This document shows, piece by piece, positions 36,831-46,314 of a stretch of DNA of 64,000 nt (its first letter is position 1; every line of letters begins with the position of its first letter). The DNA comes from Sphingomonas abaci (GTDB lineage Bacteria > Pseudomonadota > Alphaproteobacteria > Sphingomonadales > Sphingomonadaceae): the NCBI RefSeq assembly GCF_014199625.1, contig NZ_JACHNY010000002.1, forward strand, positions 124,001 through 188,000, in the 5' to 3' direction. Below the pieces are notes generated by a model. It did not search any database. It was not told the DNA's origin and saw nothing but the letters and a program-made list of their open reading frames with translations. The translations under genes and the position numbers were made by a program.

Positions 36831-37940
36831 TCAATAGACCACGACGCTGCGGATGCTCTCGCCCGCATGCATCAGGTCGAACCCCTTGTTGATGTCCTCC
36901 AGCGACAGGACATGGGTGATCATCGGGTCGATCTCGATCTTGCCGTTCATGTACCAGTCGACGATCTTGGGCACGTCGGTGCGACCCTTGGCCCCCCCGA
37001 ACGCAGTGCCGCGCCAGTTGCGCCCCGTGACGAGCTGGAAGGGGCGGGTGCTGATCTCCTTGCCCGCCTCGGCCACGCCGATGATGATGCTGGTGCCCCA
37101 GCCACGATGGCATGCCTCCAGCGCCTGGCGCATGACGTCGGTGTTGCCGGTGCAGTCGAACGTATAGTCCGCGCCGCCATCGGTCAGCGCAACCAGGTGC
37201 TGAACCAGGTCGCCGGACACGTCCCTGGGGTTGACGAAATGGGTCATGCCGAAGCGGCGGCCCCATTCCTCGCGGTCCGGATTGATGTCGACGCCGACGA
37301 TCATGCCCGCGCCGGCCAGCCGCGCGCCCTGCAGCACGTTGAGGCCGATCCCGCCCAGGCCGAAGACGATGATCGTGTCGCCGACCGCGACCTTGGCGGT
37401 GTTGACCACCGCGCCGACGCCCGTGGTGACCCCGCAGCCGACATAGCAGCTGGTCTGGAACGGCGCGTCCTCGCGGATCTTGGCGACCGCGATTTCGGGC
37501 AGCACCGTGAAGTTGGAGAAGGTCGAGCAGCCCATATAGTGGAAGATCGGCTGGCCCTTGTAGCTGAAGCGGGTGGTGCCGTCGGGCATCAGCCCCTTGC
37601 CCTGGGTGGCGCGGATCGCCGTGCACAGATTGGTCTTGCCCGACAGGCACGACTTACACTGGCGGCATTCGGGCGTGTACAGCGGGATGACATGGTCGCC
37701 CGGCGCCACGCTGGTCACGCCGGGTCCGACCTCGCGGACGATGCCGGCGCCCTCATGCCCCAGCACCGAGGGGAACAGCCCCTCCGAGTCCAGCCCGTCG
37801 AGCGTATAGGCGTCGGTATGGCAGATGCCGGTCGCCATGATCTCGACCAGCACCTCGCCGGCCCTGGGCCCTTCGAGGTCGAGCTCGACGATCTCGAGCG
37901 GTTGCTTGGCGGCGAATGCCACCGCGGCGCGGGTTCTCAT
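36831..37940 (-). CDS. adhI: S-(hydroxymethyl)glutathione dehydrogenase (class III alcohol dehydrogenase)
   Basis: Oxidises the glutathione-formaldehyde adduct to S-formylglutathione. The 369-residue protein starts [21 protein letters not shown] and has the catalytic zinc site around [12 protein letters not shown] and [13 protein letters not shown]. The structural zinc cysteines are in [17 protein letters not shown], and the Rossmann motif is [18 protein letters not shown]. It is the first gene of the adhI-VOC-fghA operon and is divergent from ogt. Confidence 0.96.
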   Translation of the reverse strand: MRTRAAVAFAAKQPLEIVELDLEGPRAGEVLVEIMATGICHTDAYTLDGLDSEGLFPSVLGHEGAGIVREVGPGVTSVAPGDHVIPLYTPECRQCKSCLSGKTNLCTAIRATQGKGLMPDGTTRFSYKGQPIFHYMGCSTFSNFTVLPEIAVAKIREDAPFQTSCYVGCGVTTGVGAVVNTAKVAVGDTIIVFGLGGIGLNVLQGARLAGAGMIVGVDINPDREEWGRRFGMTHFVNPRDVSGDLVQHLVALTDGGADYTFDCTGNTDVMRQALEACHRGWGTSIIIGVAEAGKEISTRPFQLVTGRNWRGTAFGGAKGRTDVPKIVDWYMNGKIEIDPMITHVLSLEDINKGFDLMHAGESIRSVVVY

Positions 37941-38031
37941 ACGGGCCTCTCAAGGATTGGGGGCGGGGTCGTGCGGCCCTGTCTAGCGAGGGGGGCTGGC
38001 ATTTCAACGCCCGCGCGCGGCATCATGCGGC

Positions 38032-38520
38032 ATGAGCCTGCACTATCGCCATCATGATTCGCCGATCGGGCGGCTGACGCTGGTCGCGAGCGACGCGGGG
38101 CTGGTGGCGATCCTGTGGCCCGAGGAGCGGCCGGACCGGGTGCGGCTGGGCGAGGTGGCGGCGGCGGCGTCGCACCCGCATCTCGATCGTGCGGCGGCCG
38201 AGCTGTCCGCCTATTTCGCCGGGCAGTTGCGGGCGTTCACCGTGCCGCTCGACCCGCGCGGCACCGCATTCCAGCGCGCGGTGTGGCAGGCTCTGGCGAC
38301 CATCCCCTATGGCGAGACCCGCAGCTATGCCGCGATCGCCAGGCAGATCGGCCGGCCGGCCGCGACCCGCGCGGTGGGGGCGGCGAATGGCCGCAATCCG
38401 CTGTCGATCGTCGCACCCTGCCACCGGGTGATCGGCAGCAACGGGGCGCTGACGGGCTTCGCCGGCGGCCTGTCGATCAAGACCTTCCTGCTCGACCATG
38501 AGCGGCGCCACGCGGGCTGA
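38032..38520 (+). CDS. ogt: Methylated-DNA-[protein]-cysteine S-methyltransferase
   Basis: Suicide repair protein for O6-alkylguanine. The 162-residue protein has the methyl-acceptor Cys130 in VAPCHRVIGSNG, the helix-turn-helix region SYAAIARQIGRPAATRAVG with the Arg finger, and GGLSIKTFLLDHE. It starts MSLHYRHHDSPIGRL. It is a standalone domain without the Ada regulatory part. It is divergent from adhI. Confidence 0.95.
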   Translation: MSLHYRHHDSPIGRLTLVASDAGLVAILWPEERPDRVRLGEVAAAASHPHLDRAAAELSAYFAGQLRAFTVPLDPRGTAFQRAVWQALATIPYGETRSYAAIARQIGRPAATRAVGAANGRNPLSIVAPCHRVIGSNGALTGFAGGLSIKTFLLDHERRHAG

Positions 38521-38528
38521 CGCTCGGG

Positions 38529-38636
38529 TCAGCTTCGCAGGAGGGCAGCGCCGAGCGCCAGCATCCCCGCCATCGCCACCAGCAGGCAGGCAAGCGCGAT
38601 CCGGATGATCCAGCGGACGAGGGGACGGTTCTCCAT
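38529..38636 (-). CDS. Possible 35-residue membrane peptide
   Basis: A small frame, MENRPLVRWIIRIALACLLV and onward, with a positively charged start (about 1-12) and one hydrophobic helix at about 10-33, ending ALLRS. AGGACGG is located ahead of the ATG. The stop is 8 bp from the end of the convergent ogt gene. It could be a single-pass membrane micropeptide of unknown function. Confidence 0.45.
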   Translation of the reverse strand: MENRPLVRWIIRIALACLLVAMAGMLALGAALLRS

Positions 38637-38730
38637 CCCACCGTCCTACACGGGTGGTTGCGGCAGGGACATAGCGAAGGGCAGCGGCCCACGCCGCCGG
38701 GCGAGATTGCCTAACCTGCCCAAGGGACCA

Positions 38731-38756
38731 GGAACGGCGTCGCAGCTGTTCGCATT
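38731..38756 (+). promoter_or_regulatory. Possible EcfG-type promoter (GGAAC-N17-CATT)
   Basis: GGAAC at 38731-38735 is followed 17 bases later by CATT (38753-38756), one mismatch from the CGTT consensus for the general stress sigma factor. The start codon of the Gly-rich small protein follows 26 bp downstream. Confidence 0.4.
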
Positions 38757-38782
38757 TCCCTTGCATCATAAGGAGATGGATC

Positions 38783-38959
38783 ATGGCGCAGAAAGGTGCG
38801 GGCGGAAATCCCGGCGCGATCACAACCAAGGGCGGCGACGGTGCGCGTGGCAGCCTGGGCACGGGGCGCGGCGGCGGCACGGGCACAGGCGCGAAGAAGA
38901 CCGCGACCGGCAAGTCCCCCGACAAGACCGACCATTCCGGCGGCGGCGACCAGGAATAG
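38783..38959 (+). CDS. Gly-rich basic small protein, possibly stress-related
   Basis: A 58-residue hydrophilic protein made largely of Gly, Thr, Lys and Ser (MAQKGAGGNPGAITTKGG to KTDHSGGGDQE), probably disordered. AAGGAG lies at good spacing before the ATG. Composition resembles small hydrophilic stress proteins, and the EcfG-like sequence upstream would agree, but no family is recognised. Confidence 0.6.
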   Translation: MAQKGAGGNPGAITTKGGDGARGSLGTGRGGGTGTGAKKTATGKSPDKTDHSGGGDQE

Positions 38960-39071
38960 AGAACCGGCGGCGGCCGCCGTGCCATGCGTCCGGCAAGGGG
39001 GCGTTGACGACGACGCGGAATTGGGTTGAGGCGGTCCGCTCCGGCCCATCCGTCCCGTCGAAGAGAAACGC

Positions 39072-39941
39072 ATGAGCGACCCCGTTTCCATCCCGCTGCA
39101 CGTTCTCGCCGTATCCTGTCCCGACCAGCCGGGCATCGTGGCCCGAGTGACCGGCCTGTTGTTCGAGGCGGGTGCGAACATCCGCGAGGCTGCGCAGTTC
39201 GAGGATGCGGAGACAGAGCGCTTCTTCATGCGCGTGGTCTTCACCCTGGCCACCAGCCCCGCCGCCGCGCTGCCCGAACAATTCGCCGCGCTGGCCGATG
39301 CGTGCGGCATGACCTGGTCGATCCGCCTCGCGGAGTCGCGGCGCAAGGTGCTGCTCCTGGTATCGAGATTCGACCACTGCCTCGCCGACCTGCTCTATCG
39401 CTGGCGGATCGGCGAGTTGCCGATGGCGGTGGTGGGGATCGTGTCCAACCATCCCCGCGCGACCTTCGACGGGCTGGACCTGGGCGGCGTGCCCTTCCAC
39501 CATCTGCCCGTCACCCCGCTGACCAGGGCGGCGCAAGAGGCGCGGATCAAGGCCGTGGTGACGGAGACGGGGGCGGAGCTGGTCGTGCTTGCCCGTTACA
39601 TGCAAATCCTGTCGGACGACCTGACCGCCTTCCTGTCGGGGCGGTGCATCAACATCCACCACAGCTTCCTGCCTGGTTTCAAGGGCGCCAAGCCGTACCA
39701 TCAGGCCCATGCGCGCGGCGTGAAGATGATCGGCGCGACCGCGCATTACGTCACCGCCGACCTGGATGAGGGGCCGATCATCGCCCAAGACGTGGAGCCT
39801 GTCACCCACGCGGATTCGCCCGAGACGCTGGTGCGCAAGGGCCGGGACATCGAGCGGCGCGTGCTGGCGCGCGCCGTGCGCCAGCATCTGGCGGACCGCG
39901 TGCTGCTGAACGGGGAGAAGACGGTCGTCTTCACCGACTGA
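39072..39941 (+). CDS. purU: Formyltetrahydrofolate deformylase PurU
   Basis: Hydrolyses 10-formyl-THF to formate and THF. The 289-residue protein has an N-terminal ACT domain ([20 protein letters not shown], residues about 8-85) and a C-terminal formyltransferase domain with [30 protein letters not shown] and [18 protein letters not shown], which hold the catalytic Asn, His and Asp. Standard size for the family. It connects to C1 metabolism alongside the adhI/fghA operon on the left. Confidence 0.96.
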   Translation: MSDPVSIPLHVLAVSCPDQPGIVARVTGLLFEAGANIREAAQFEDAETERFFMRVVFTLATSPAAALPEQFAALADACGMTWSIRLAESRRKVLLLVSRFDHCLADLLYRWRIGELPMAVVGIVSNHPRATFDGLDLGGVPFHHLPVTPLTRAAQEARIKAVVTETGAELVVLARYMQILSDDLTAFLSGRCINIHHSFLPGFKGAKPYHQAHARGVKMIGATAHYVTADLDEGPIIAQDVEPVTHADSPETLVRKGRDIERRVLARAVRQHLADRVLLNGEKTVVFTD

Positions 39942-39952
39942 TGCGATAGAAG

Positions 39953-39972
39953 TTGATTTGCATTTGCAACAA
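39953..39972 (+). promoter_or_regulatory. AT-rich Fur-like palindromic site upstream of the TonB receptor
   Basis: The sequence contains the symmetrical TTGCATTTGCAA in an AT-rich island, unusual in this GC-rich background, 40 bp before the receptor start. Location and composition suggest an iron-responsive operator, but its match to a Fur consensus is only partial. Confidence 0.4.
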
Positions 39973-40010
39973 CGATAGTCGGCCGCCCTTCGCATCGGGG
40001 GGCAGGGGAC

Positions 40011-42113
40011 ATGGCGGCACGGGATCGGCGAACGGGCCGCATGGGGCGCTGCCTGGCGGCGATGCTGGCCGGCCTGGCAGCGCCGGCGACGGCCGCGACG
40101 CCGGATACGCCGCCCGCCGAGGGCGACGAGATCGTCGTGACCGGACGCGACGCCAATGCCAGCATCATCGGCAGCGACGTATCGCTGCTCCGCTATCCGC
40201 AATCGGTGCGCGTGCTGGACCGCGTCGCGCTGGACACCGTAAACGCAAATCGGCTGGGCGACGTACTCGACATGGCCGGGGGCGTGTCGCGGCAGAACGA
40301 CTTTGGCGGCTTGTGGGACAAGTTCGCGATCCGCGGCTTCGCTGGCGACGAGAATGCCGGACCGGACATCCAGATCAACCGGTTCAGCAGCAATTACGGC
40401 TTCAACGCGCCCTATGACCTGGCGACGATTGAACGGGTCGAGGTTCTGAAGGGCGCGACGGCGGCCCTGTCCGGCCGGGGCGAGCCGGGCGGCGCGATCA
40501 ACCTGGTCACCAAGGCGCCGCTCGACACCGCATCCTTCCGCGCCGATGCCAGCTATGGCAGCTGGAGCTTTCGGCGGCTGACGGCGGACGCGACCGGGCC
40601 GGTCGCCAGGGGCCTGAGCCTGCGCCTGATCGGCGTGGTGGAGGATCGCGACAGTTTCCGCGACCATGTCGGCGGATCGCGCCGACTGATCGCCCCGTCG
40701 ATCGCTTGGGCGCCGCTGTCGACGCTGCGCCTGCTCTACCAGGCGGAATATATGCGCAACGCCACGGTGCTGGACCGCGGCGTGGTCGGCGTGGACGGCG
40801 ATGCGCGAGCGATGGACCGCCGCACCTTCCTGGGCGAGCCGGGCGACGGCCGCATCCGCCAGACCAGCTTCTGGCAACAGGCGAGCCTGTTCGCCGATCT
40901 GGGCGGCGGGATCGGCCTGGAACTGGGCGGCAGCCAGCGCGACGGATCGTTGCGTGGATTCGGCACCATGGTCGATTTCGGCGCGCGCGGGCTGCAGAAG
41001 GATGGCCGCACCGCTGGGCGCGATCGCCGCTACCATGATTTCCGCTGGAATGATCTGTCGCTTCGCGGAGAATTGACTGCCAGTGTGGCCTGGCTGGGTC
41101 TCGACCATGATCTGCGCCTCGGCGTCGATCGGGTTCGCCACGGCCAGACCTTCATCCTCGACCGAGCGCGGGGCTCCGCCGGTAGGCCGCTCCTGCCCAT
41201 CGACCTGTTCGATCCCGTCTATGCCAGCCAGCCTTTGCCGGTGCCGCCGCGCTTTGCTGACCGGCGCGCCAATTTCCGTAGCGACAGCCTCTACGCGCAG
41301 GACGTGATCCGGTGGAACGCCGTGACGCTGCTGGTCGGCGCGCGGCTGAACCGCTTCGACGAACGCGTAATCAACCGCCGCGCCAACAACCGGTTGCTGG
41401 AGACGGTCGACAAGGGGCTGACGCCGCGCCTGGCCCTGAGCTGGCAGGCCGCGCGCGGCTGGTCGCTCTATACCAGCTACGGCCAGTCGCTCCGCCTCAA
41501 TCCGTCCGACGGCACATCCACCTTCGATGCCGAGCGCAGCCGCTCGTTCGAGGTCGGGACCAAGTTCGGCCTGCTGGACGGCCGGCTGACCGGGCAGGCG
41601 GCGCTGTTTGACATGGTCAAGCGCAACGTGCTCAACCCCAACGCCACCGATCCCTTCGTCAAGACCCAGATCGGCCGCCAGCGGTCGCGCGGGGCGGAGT
41701 TGGACGCGACGTTGCGCATCCGCCGCGGCCTGTTCGCCAGCGCCACCTATACCTATGTCGACGCGACGGTGGTGAAGGATGTCGACCCGACGCTGATCGG
41801 ACGGCCGCTCAGCAACGTGCCGCGTCATCAGGCGAACCTGGTTGTGCAGAAGCGGTTCGGTCGCGCGCAGCTTGGCGGCGGCGTCACCTATGTCGGCCAT
41901 CGGGCGGGCGATCCCTATGGCAGCAGCTATCGCCTGCCTGCCTATACGATCGCGCGCGTCGACCTGGGCTATGCACTGACCGATCATCTGAGCGTCCGGG
42001 TCGACGTCGATAATCTGTTCGATACCTACTATATCGCCAGCTCCTATGCGTCGGTGTGGACGATGCCGGGCGCGCCGCGATCGGGCCGGATCACCGCCGC
42101 GCTGCGCTTCTGA
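40011..42113 (+). CDS. TonB-dependent siderophore-type receptor
   Basis: Outer-membrane receptor of 700 residues with signal peptide (MAARDRRTGRMGRCLAAMLA region, cleavage near AATP). A TonB-box-like EGDEIVVTGRD is followed by the plug domain with VGDVLDMAGG-like RLGDVLDMAGGVSRQNDFGG, IRGFAGDENAG, IERVEVLKGATAALSGRGEPGG and INLVTK, and then a 22-strand-type barrel ending with the terminal aromatic (ALRF). It resembles FhuA/FecA-type ferric-siderophore receptors; the ligand cannot be named. A convergent two-component system lies 6 bp away at its end. Confidence 0.93.
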   Translation: MAARDRRTGRMGRCLAAMLAGLAAPATAATPDTPPAEGDEIVVTGRDANASIIGSDVSLLRYPQSVRVLDRVALDTVNANRLGDVLDMAGGVSRQNDFGGLWDKFAIRGFAGDENAGPDIQINRFSSNYGFNAPYDLATIERVEVLKGATAALSGRGEPGGAINLVTKAPLDTASFRADASYGSWSFRRLTADATGPVARGLSLRLIGVVEDRDSFRDHVGGSRRLIAPSIAWAPLSTLRLLYQAEYMRNATVLDRGVVGVDGDARAMDRRTFLGEPGDGRIRQTSFWQQASLFADLGGGIGLELGGSQRDGSLRGFGTMVDFGARGLQKDGRTAGRDRRYHDFRWNDLSLRGELTASVAWLGLDHDLRLGVDRVRHGQTFILDRARGSAGRPLLPIDLFDPVYASQPLPVPPRFADRRANFRSDSLYAQDVIRWNAVTLLVGARLNRFDERVINRRANNRLLETVDKGLTPRLALSWQAARGWSLYTSYGQSLRLNPSDGTSTFDAERSRSFEVGTKFGLLDGRLTGQAALFDMVKRNVLNPNATDPFVKTQIGRQRSRGAELDATLRIRRGLFASATYTYVDATVVKDVDPTLIGRPLSNVPRHQANLVVQKRFGRAQLGGGVTYVGHRAGDPYGSSYRLPAYTIARVDLGYALTDHLSVRVDVDNLFDTYYIASSYASVWTMPGAPRSGRITAALRF

Positions 42114-42119
42114 CGCGGA

Positions 42120-43472
42120 TCAGCCCACCAGCGGCAGCGTGATCGTGACGCGCAGGCCCGGCGCGGCATCGCCGAGCGCCAGCGTGCCGCGATGCAGCCG
42201 CGCGATCGCCTCGACCAGCGGCAGGCCCAGGCCATGGCCGCGCCGCCCACGGCTGGCATCGAGCCGGCCGAAGCGGCGCAGCGCCAGCGGCCGGTCAGCG
42301 GCGGCGATGCCCGGCCCGGTATCGGTCACCTCCAGCCGGGCGAGCGTGTCGCGTCCGGCGGCCAGGCGGATGACGCAGCCGGCGGGCGTGTGCCGCCGGG
42401 CGTTCTCGACCAGGTTGATGATCGCCTGTGTCAGCAACTGCCGGTCGCCACTGATCGGCACCGGTCCCCGCGCCTCGACGAGCAGCCGGTGCCCGCTATC
42501 CTCGGCCGCCGGGATCATCATCAGCCCCACCGCCTCGGCCAATTCGGCCAGGTCGAGCGGAGCGAAGCCCGCCCGCCGCGCGCCGCCCTCCACCTCGGTG
42601 ATGCGCAGGATCGCGGCGAACAGCGCGAGCAGCGAGTCGCTGTCGTGGATCGCGGCTTCCAGCCCGGCGCGCATCCCCGCATCATCGGCGTCGGCCGCGA
42701 GCAGTGCCAGCCGTCCGCGCAGCCGGGAAAGGGGGGTGCGCAGATCGTGCGCGATATCCGCCGACACCTCCGACAAGCCGCGCATCAGCTCGCCGATCCG
42801 GTCGAGCATCTGGTTGAGCGTCGCCGCCTGCGCATCGAACACGCCGCCATCCCCGGCCAGCGGCAGGCGGCGGCGCAGGTCGCCATCGATGATCGCCGCC
42901 GCCGCGCTGCGCGTCGCCGCGATGCGCCGTGCGACGATCCAGCCGAACGCCGCCATGCCTGCCGCCACCACCAGCACGATCGATCCGAACCCGAACAGGT
43001 AGATGTGCCGGCGCGGACCCCGGAAATGATCGAACGGCTCTGTCTCCGCCACCGCGACCAGCGATCCGCCGCCGGGCAGGTGGCGGACAAGCGCACGGCC
43101 GGCGGTCAGGCCGACGATGCCGTCGCGTCGGTGCAGGGTCGACAGCCCCTCGGCCGGAATTGATGGGATGGCGAGATTGCCGGCCAGTCGCTGGCCCGAC
43201 CGGTCGAGCAGCAACAGGCCGATATCGCCGGTGTCGCGTCGCCGGTTGAGCAGCGCGATCCGCCTGGCCATGAGGGCCGCGTCGGCGCGGCCGTCGTCAT
43301 CGGTCACCGCATCGGCCGCCGCCTCGATCCGGCGGTCCACCAGCCCCGCGATCGTCGCGCGCGTGGCCGAATGGATGGCGAAGCCGGTTCCCGTCACCGC
43401 CACCAGGAATACGGCGAGGAAGATCAGCGTCAGCCCCCGCAGCGACGGCGGCAGGCGAGGAGTTCGCCTCAT
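42120..43472 (-). CDS. Sensor histidine kinase
   Basis: A 450-residue membrane histidine kinase. The first membrane helix is at about 12-35, a periplasmic sensor domain spans about 36-160 and a second helix lies at about 158-182. HAMP-like segment IVARRIAATRSAAAAIIDGDL precedes the H-box SADIAHDLRTPLSRLRG (His242) and the ATPase motifs NLVENARRHTPAG, VTDTGPGI and GHGLGLPLVEAI. Signal unknown. Its start overlaps the stop of the response regulator gene by ATGA. Confidence 0.93.
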   Translation of the reverse strand: MRRTPRLPPSLRGLTLIFLAVFLVAVTGTGFAIHSATRATIAGLVDRRIEAAADAVTDDDGRADAALMARRIALLNRRRDTGDIGLLLLDRSGQRLAGNLAIPSIPAEGLSTLHRRDGIVGLTAGRALVRHLPGGGSLVAVAETEPFDHFRGPRRHIYLFGFGSIVLVVAAGMAAFGWIVARRIAATRSAAAAIIDGDLRRRLPLAGDGGVFDAQAATLNQMLDRIGELMRGLSEVSADIAHDLRTPLSRLRGRLALLAADADDAGMRAGLEAAIHDSDSLLALFAAILRITEVEGGARRAGFAPLDLAELAEAVGLMMIPAAEDSGHRLLVEARGPVPISGDRQLLTQAIINLVENARRHTPAGCVIRLAAGRDTLARLEVTDTGPGIAAADRPLALRRFGRLDASRGRRGHGLGLPLVEAIARLHRGTLALGDAAPGLRVTITLPLVG

Positions 43473-44146
43473 CCGCCCTTCAGCATGTAGCCGACGCCGC
43501 GCATCGTCACGATCGGGTCGCCGCGGCCATCGGCGGTCAGCTTGATGCGCAGGCGGCGGATATAGACGTCGACCAGATTGGTCTCCGGCTCGAAATCATA
43601 GCCCCACACTTTCTCGACCAGCATCGCGCGCGTCATCACCGTGTCGGCGTGGCGGACCAGTTCGAGCAGCAATCGCAATTCGAGCTTGACCAAATCGACC
43701 GGCTGACCGGCGCGCCAGGCGCGGAAGCGGCTGGGACTGACGGTGATGTCTCCGGCGGTGAGGGTGTCGTCGCCGCCTTGCGCGAAGGCGCGGCCGCGCA
43801 GCAGCGCGTGGAGCCGGGCGTTGAGTTCGGCGGCATCCACCGGCTTGACGACATAATCGTCGGCACCCGCCACCAGCCCGCCGACCTTGTCGTCGCTCTG
43901 TCCCCGCGCGCTCAGCATGATGACGGGCAGCGTCGCCCGCGCGGCGCGCAGCCGCTCCAGCACCGAGATGCCGTCGACATGCGGCAGCATCCGGTCGAGG
44001 ATCATCGCGTCAAACGACTCGCACTCCACTGCGGACAGCGCCGCGCGGCCGTCCGGGGCGATCGTCACCCGGTGGTCGAACCGGCGCAGGCCCGTCGCGG
44101 TGGCGGCGGCATATTCGGCATCGTCTTCGACCAGCAGCAGGTTCAT
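43469..44146 (-). CDS. OmpR-family response regulator
   Basis: DNA-binding response regulator of 225 residues. The receiver domain starts MNLLLVEDDAEYAAA with the phosphoacceptor Asp51 in DAMILDRMLPHVDGI. The C-terminal winged-helix domain includes LTAGDITVSPSRFRA and RAMLVEKVWGYDFEPETNLVDVYIRRL. It is the first gene of the pair and overlaps the kinase start, so the two form one coupled operon. Confidence 0.95.
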   Translation of the reverse strand: MNLLLVEDDAEYAAATATGLRRFDHRVTIAPDGRAALSAVECESFDAMILDRMLPHVDGISVLERLRAARATLPVIMLSARGQSDDKVGGLVAGADDYVVKPVDAAELNARLHALLRGRAFAQGGDDTLTAGDITVSPSRFRAWRAGQPVDLVKLELRLLLELVRHADTVMTRAMLVEKVWGYDFEPETNLVDVYIRRLRIKLTADGRGDPIVTMRGVGYMLKGG

Positions 44147-44314
44147 CGCATCCGTTCCGGCGGGGTGGTGCTTGCCCTATATCAATCGCGTGGCGAGCGG
44201 AACCATCGGCGGCGTCCGTCGGGTCCGATCGGCACGACAATGCGAGACGCGCTTTGGCTTTGGCGAACAAGGGTGCTAACGGCCTGTCGCTTCTCCTCTA
44301 GCGATCGATAGACC

Positions 44315-46126
44315 GTGGCCACCGACCTTCAGCGCATCCGAAATTTCTCGATCATCGCCCATATCGACCATGGCAAGTCGACGCTGGCCGATCGTCTCAT
44401 CCAGCAGACCGGCGGCCTCTCCGAACGCGAGATGTCCGAACAGGTGCTCGACAACATGGAGATCGAGAAGGAACGCGGCATCACCATCAAGGCGCAGACC
44501 GTGCGCCTGGCCTACAAGGCGCAGGACGGCGAGACCTATACGCTGAACCTGATGGACACGCCGGGCCATGTCGACTTCGCCTATGAGGTCAGCCGGTCGC
44601 TGGCGGCGTGCGAGGGCGCGTTGCTGGTGGTCGACGCGGCGCAGGGCGTCGAGGCGCAGACGCTGGCGAACGTCTATCAGTCGATCGAACACGACCATGA
44701 GATCGTGCCCGTCATCAACAAGATCGACCTGCCCGCCGCCGAACCCGAAAAGGTCCGCGCCGAGATCGAGGACGTGATCGGCATCGACGCCTCGGGCGCG
44801 GTGCTCGCCAGCGCCAAGTCGGGCATCGGCATCGCCGACATTCTCGAGGCAATCGTCCAGAAGATCCCCGCGCCCAAGGGCGATGCGGACGCGCCGCTGA
44901 AGGCGATGCTGGTCGACAGCTGGTACGACCCTTATCTGGGCGTCGTCATCCTCGTTCGCGTGATGGAGGGGGTGCTGAAGAAGGGCCAGCAGATCAAGTT
45001 CATGCAGGCCGGAACCACGCACCTGATCGACCGCGTCGGCTGTTTCCGCCCCAAGATCGAGCAGCTGCCCGACCTGGGGCCGGGCGAGATCGGCTTCATC
45101 ACCGCGCAGATCAAGGACGTGGCGCAGGCGCGCGTCGGCGACACGCTGACCGACGCCAAGCGCCCCGCGGCCGAGCCGCTGGCGGGCTTCAAGGAAGTCC
45201 AGCCGGTCGTGTTCTGCGGCCTGTTCCCCGTCGACGCCAACGACTTCGAGAAGCTGCGCGAGAGCATCTCGAAGCTGCGGCTCAACGACGCGTCGTTCAG
45301 CTTCGAGATGGAGACGTCGGCGGCGCTGGGCTTCGGCTTCCGCTGCGGGTTCCTGGGCCTCCTCCACCTGGAGATCATCCAGGAGCGGCTGACCCGCGAA
45401 TATGATCTCGACCTCATCACCACCGCGCCGTCGGTCGTCTATGAGATCGACCTGACGCATGACGGCGGCACGATCGAACTGCACAACCCCGCCGACATGC
45501 CCGATCCCAACAAGATCGCGAGCATCTCCGAGCCGTGGATCGAGGCGACCATCTATGTCCCCGACGAATATCTCGGCAGCATCCTGAAGCTCTGCCAGGA
45601 CCGGCGCGGCATTCAGAAGAACCTGACTTATGTCGGCGGCCGCGCCCAGGCGACCTATGAACTGCCGCTCAACGAAGTCGTGTTCGATTTCTACGACCGG
45701 CTAAAGTCGCTGTCCAAGGGTTATGCCAGCTTCGATTATCACCAGATCGGCTATCGCGAGGGCGACCTGGTGAAGATGAGCATTCTGGTCAACGAGGAAC
45801 CGGTGGATGCGCTGTCGATGATCGTCCATCGCGGCACCGCCGAGGTGCGCGGGCGCGGCATGTGCGAGCGGCTGAAGGAACTGATCCCGCGCCACCTGTT
45901 CAAGATCCCGATCCAGGCGGCGATCGGCGGCAAGGTGATCGCGCGCGAGACGATCAGCGCGATGCGCAAGGACGTGACCGCCAAATGCTATGGCGGCGAC
46001 GCCAGCCGCAAGCGCAAGCTGCTCGACAAGCAGAAGAAGGGCAAGGCGAAGATGCGCGAGTACGGCAGCGTCAGCATCCCGCAGGAAGCCTTCATCGCGG
46101 CGCTGCGCATGGGGGACGAGGGCTGA
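44315..46126 (+). CDS. lepA: Elongation factor 4 (LepA) GTPase
   Basis: Ribosomal back-translocase GTPase of 603 residues, the usual size. The GTP-binding motifs are [14 protein letters not shown] (G1), [12 protein letters not shown] (G3) and [12 protein letters not shown] (G4). The LepA-specific C-terminal end includes [24 protein letters not shown] (summarised as [20 protein letters not shown] and KGKAKM). The GTG at 44315 is the start, giving [20 protein letters not shown]. It is followed by a repeat-containing gap and convergent ahpF. Confidence 0.97.
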   Translation: MATDLQRIRNFSIIAHIDHGKSTLADRLIQQTGGLSEREMSEQVLDNMEIEKERGITIKAQTVRLAYKAQDGETYTLNLMDTPGHVDFAYEVSRSLAACEGALLVVDAAQGVEAQTLANVYQSIEHDHEIVPVINKIDLPAAEPEKVRAEIEDVIGIDASGAVLASAKSGIGIADILEAIVQKIPAPKGDADAPLKAMLVDSWYDPYLGVVILVRVMEGVLKKGQQIKFMQAGTTHLIDRVGCFRPKIEQLPDLGPGEIGFITAQIKDVAQARVGDTLTDAKRPAAEPLAGFKEVQPVVFCGLFPVDANDFEKLRESISKLRLNDASFSFEMETSAALGFGFRCGFLGLLHLEIIQERLTREYDLDLITTAPSVVYEIDLTHDGGTIELHNPADMPDPNKIASISEPWIEATIYVPDEYLGSILKLCQDRRGIQKNLTYVGGRAQATYELPLNEVVFDFYDRLKSLSKGYASFDYHQIGYREGDLVKMSILVNEEPVDALSMIVHRGTAEVRGRGMCERLKELIPRHLFKIPIQAAIGGKVIARETISAMRKDVTAKCYGGDASRKRKLLDKQKKGKAKMREYGSVSIPQEAFIAALRMGDEG

Positions 46127-46183
46127 GTGATCCTCCGTTGAAAGCCGGAAGTCGACGCTAACCAGGCATCCCCTTTAACATCC

Positions 46184-46267
46184 ATCCCGGCGACGGTCGG
46201 GATCCAGTCGGGGGACACCGTTTCTCTACAACAATGGTTCGTGACTGGACCCCGGCCTGCGCCGGGG
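46184..46267. repeat. REP-like paired palindromes between lepA and ahpF
   Basis: The gap holds a short hairpin ATCCCG/CGGGAT (46184-46189 with 46198-46203), a long-range pair TCCAGTC/GACTGGA (46203-46209 with 46243-46249) and a strong hairpin CCCCGGC/GCCGGGG (46250-46256 with 46261-46267). This resembles the extragenic REP/BIME-type palindromes with GGACCCCGGC cores that recur in sphingomonad genomes. It lies between two convergent genes and may also aid termination. Confidence 0.6.
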
Positions 46268-46314
46268 TGGAAGGTGAGAGGAGGGGCGCGCCGTTCCGCC
46301 GCCCCCCCAATCCG

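Noticed and set aside
38820..41987. Minus-strand open frame of 1055 codons
   Set aside because: It is antisense to purU and the TonB receptor and shows only shadow composition.
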